From assembly GCF_900101345.1 (NCBI RefSeq), contig NZ_FMUX01000003.1, positions 300,200 through 364,199 of the forward strand: a DNA stretch of 64,000 nt, read 5' to 3'. This document shows, in pieces, positions 63,468 to 64,000 of this stretch. Below the pieces are notes generated by a model that was not told where the DNA came from, did not search any database, and saw only the letters and a program-made list of their open reading frames with translations. Every line of letters begins with the position of its first letter. The stretch's first letter is position 1. The DNA comes from Desulfoluna spongiiphila. Lineage in GTDB: Bacteria > Desulfobacterota > Desulfobacteria > Desulfobacterales > Desulfolunaceae. Made by a program: the position numbers and the translations under genes.

Positions 63468-64000
63468 ATGGCCCTCATCCCCCCTTACACCCCCCCGGAC
63501 TTTTCCGTGGAGCCCCTGGCCTCCGCCCCGGTGGTCACCACAGAAAAAGCGCCTGCCGACGGCGTGGCCCCGGAAGGATTCCACGCCACCAGCAACCATC
63601 CGGAGTACGTCCATATCGCCCCGGGAACCTGGGTCCTTCTTAGCAAAAACCGAATGGACACGGTGATTCGGCTGGAGGAAAATCGGGTCGAGGCCGTTGA
63701 GGCGCGGCGGCTTACAAAAGGGGATCTGGTGGTGGTGGGCCGGGGTGAAGAGGGAGAAAAAGGCGTCTATATCCATACCGACGGGTTCGCCCAAGGGGAG
63801 GGGCCTGCGAAAAAATTCGCCTTCATGACCCGGGGAAGCAGGGAGACCCCCTTCTCGCGAAGCTACGATCACCTCTACGATATCCTTCGCCACGAAAAAA
63901 CCAACGGCTTTATCTCCTGGGTCCTGGGGCCCGCCGTGGCCTTTGACAAAGACAGCCGAAACGCCATGGCCGGCATCATCCGGGAGGGGTATTGCCATGC
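63468..64000 (+). CDS. Partial gene running off the right edge; TIGR00300/LOR-SDH-like protein
   Basis: An open frame from ATG 63468 continues for 177 codons to the window end without a stop. It reads MALIPPYTPPDFSVEPLASA at the start. Later it has ATSNHPEYVHIAPGTWVLL, FAFMTRGSRETPFSRSYDHL and YDILRHEKTNGFISWVLGPA, then AFDKDSRNAMAGIIREGYCHA. The last part resembles the conserved block of TIGR00300 (LOR/SDH-type, arginine dihydrolase C-terminal-like) proteins, recalled from memory and tentative. Codon use is like the neighbours, so it is a real gene. Confidence 0.85.
   Translation, partial: MALIPPYTPPDFSVEPLASAPVVTTEKAPADGVAPEGFHATSNHPEYVHIAPGTWVLLSKNRMDTVIRLEENRVEAVEARRLTKGDLVVVGRGEEGEKGVYIHTDGFAQGEGPAKKFAFMTRGSRETPFSRSYDHLYDILRHEKTNGFISWVLGPAVAFDKDSRNAMAGIIREGYCH

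Overview
The window reads as chromosome of a strictly anaerobic, probably marine Desulfobacterota (sulfate-reducer-like) bacterium. The basis is a GC-rich coding style, a pyrrolysine-free MttB/corrinoid-protein methyltransferase system with a BCCT transporter, HdrC/HdrB-type iron-sulfur proteins, a multihaem-era style c-haem sensor kinase, NtrC-type regulators with sigma-54 promoters, and two HcpR/FNR-like palindromes. A Desulfoluna-like genus is possible, but I cannot prove it from sequence alone. I see no rRNA, tRNA or CRISPR array.

Layout. 1-1.1 kb: an orphan polar amino-acid ABC ATPase. 1.6-5.0 kb: a c-haem-binding (DUF3365) sensor kinase and its NtrC-type response regulator. 5.4-8.6 kb: a visibly more AT-rich insert carrying an AlbA/Schlafen-type regulator (COG2865) and a decayed IS4-family element. 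9.1-11.4 kb: a sigma-54 promoter, an enlarged YeiH/UPF0324 permease and a tiny membrane partner. 11.5-13.6 kb: a MarR regulator and a Cache-GGDEF cyclase. 14.0-25.7 kb: a methyl-transfer island made of a corrinoid protein, an MttB-family methyltransferase, a BCCT transporter, a sigma-54 response regulator, a kinase with a periplasmic solute-binding-protein sensor, a methyltetrahydrofolate methyltransferase, and a divergent DUF2284 protein. 26.7-31.4 kb: ynjB-ynjC-ynjD followed by ynjF. 31.7-38.3 kb: a large hybrid kinase, an EamA exporter, a membrane-anchored unknown, an alpha/beta hydrolase and TatA. 38.4-46.7 kb: a MetE-core-like protein, a MoxR/VWA pair, Nth, HdrC/HdrB and a frameshifted acyl-CoA synthetase. 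47-51.4 kb: a candidate sRNA, serC, ung, a cyclophilin and a phosphodiesterase. 51.4-58 kb: outer-membrane proteins, a TrpXYZ-type ABC transporter and a NapH-like ferredoxin. 58-64 kb: an usp-DUF3141-MBL operon, a SUMF1-domain protein, and a gene that runs off the right edge.

The most striking signal is not a gene. A family of structured intergenic repeats recurs about every 4-6 kb. Ten copies share a hairpin whose 9-nt loop GAGGAACGA is almost invariant while its stem changes on both arms (covariation). A second, smaller hairpin also covaries, and both sit between GCCTCCGGCGGC / GCCGCCGGAGGC arms. One copy (14661-14894) has perfect 12-bp outer inverted repeats. Copies lie between genes of single operons as well as between convergent genes, and they extend into the 3' ends of some genes. 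I know of no described family matching this pattern.

How the genes work together. BCCT (uptake), MttB-family enzyme (demethylation), corrinoid protein (methyl carrier) and the MtgA/AcsE-like enzyme (methyl to tetrahydrofolate) form a plausible complete route for using methyl groups of a quaternary amine such as glycine betaine. The neighbouring kinase/NtrC pair and a good -24/-12 promoter upstream of the BCCT gene suggest substrate-induced, sigma-54-dependent control.
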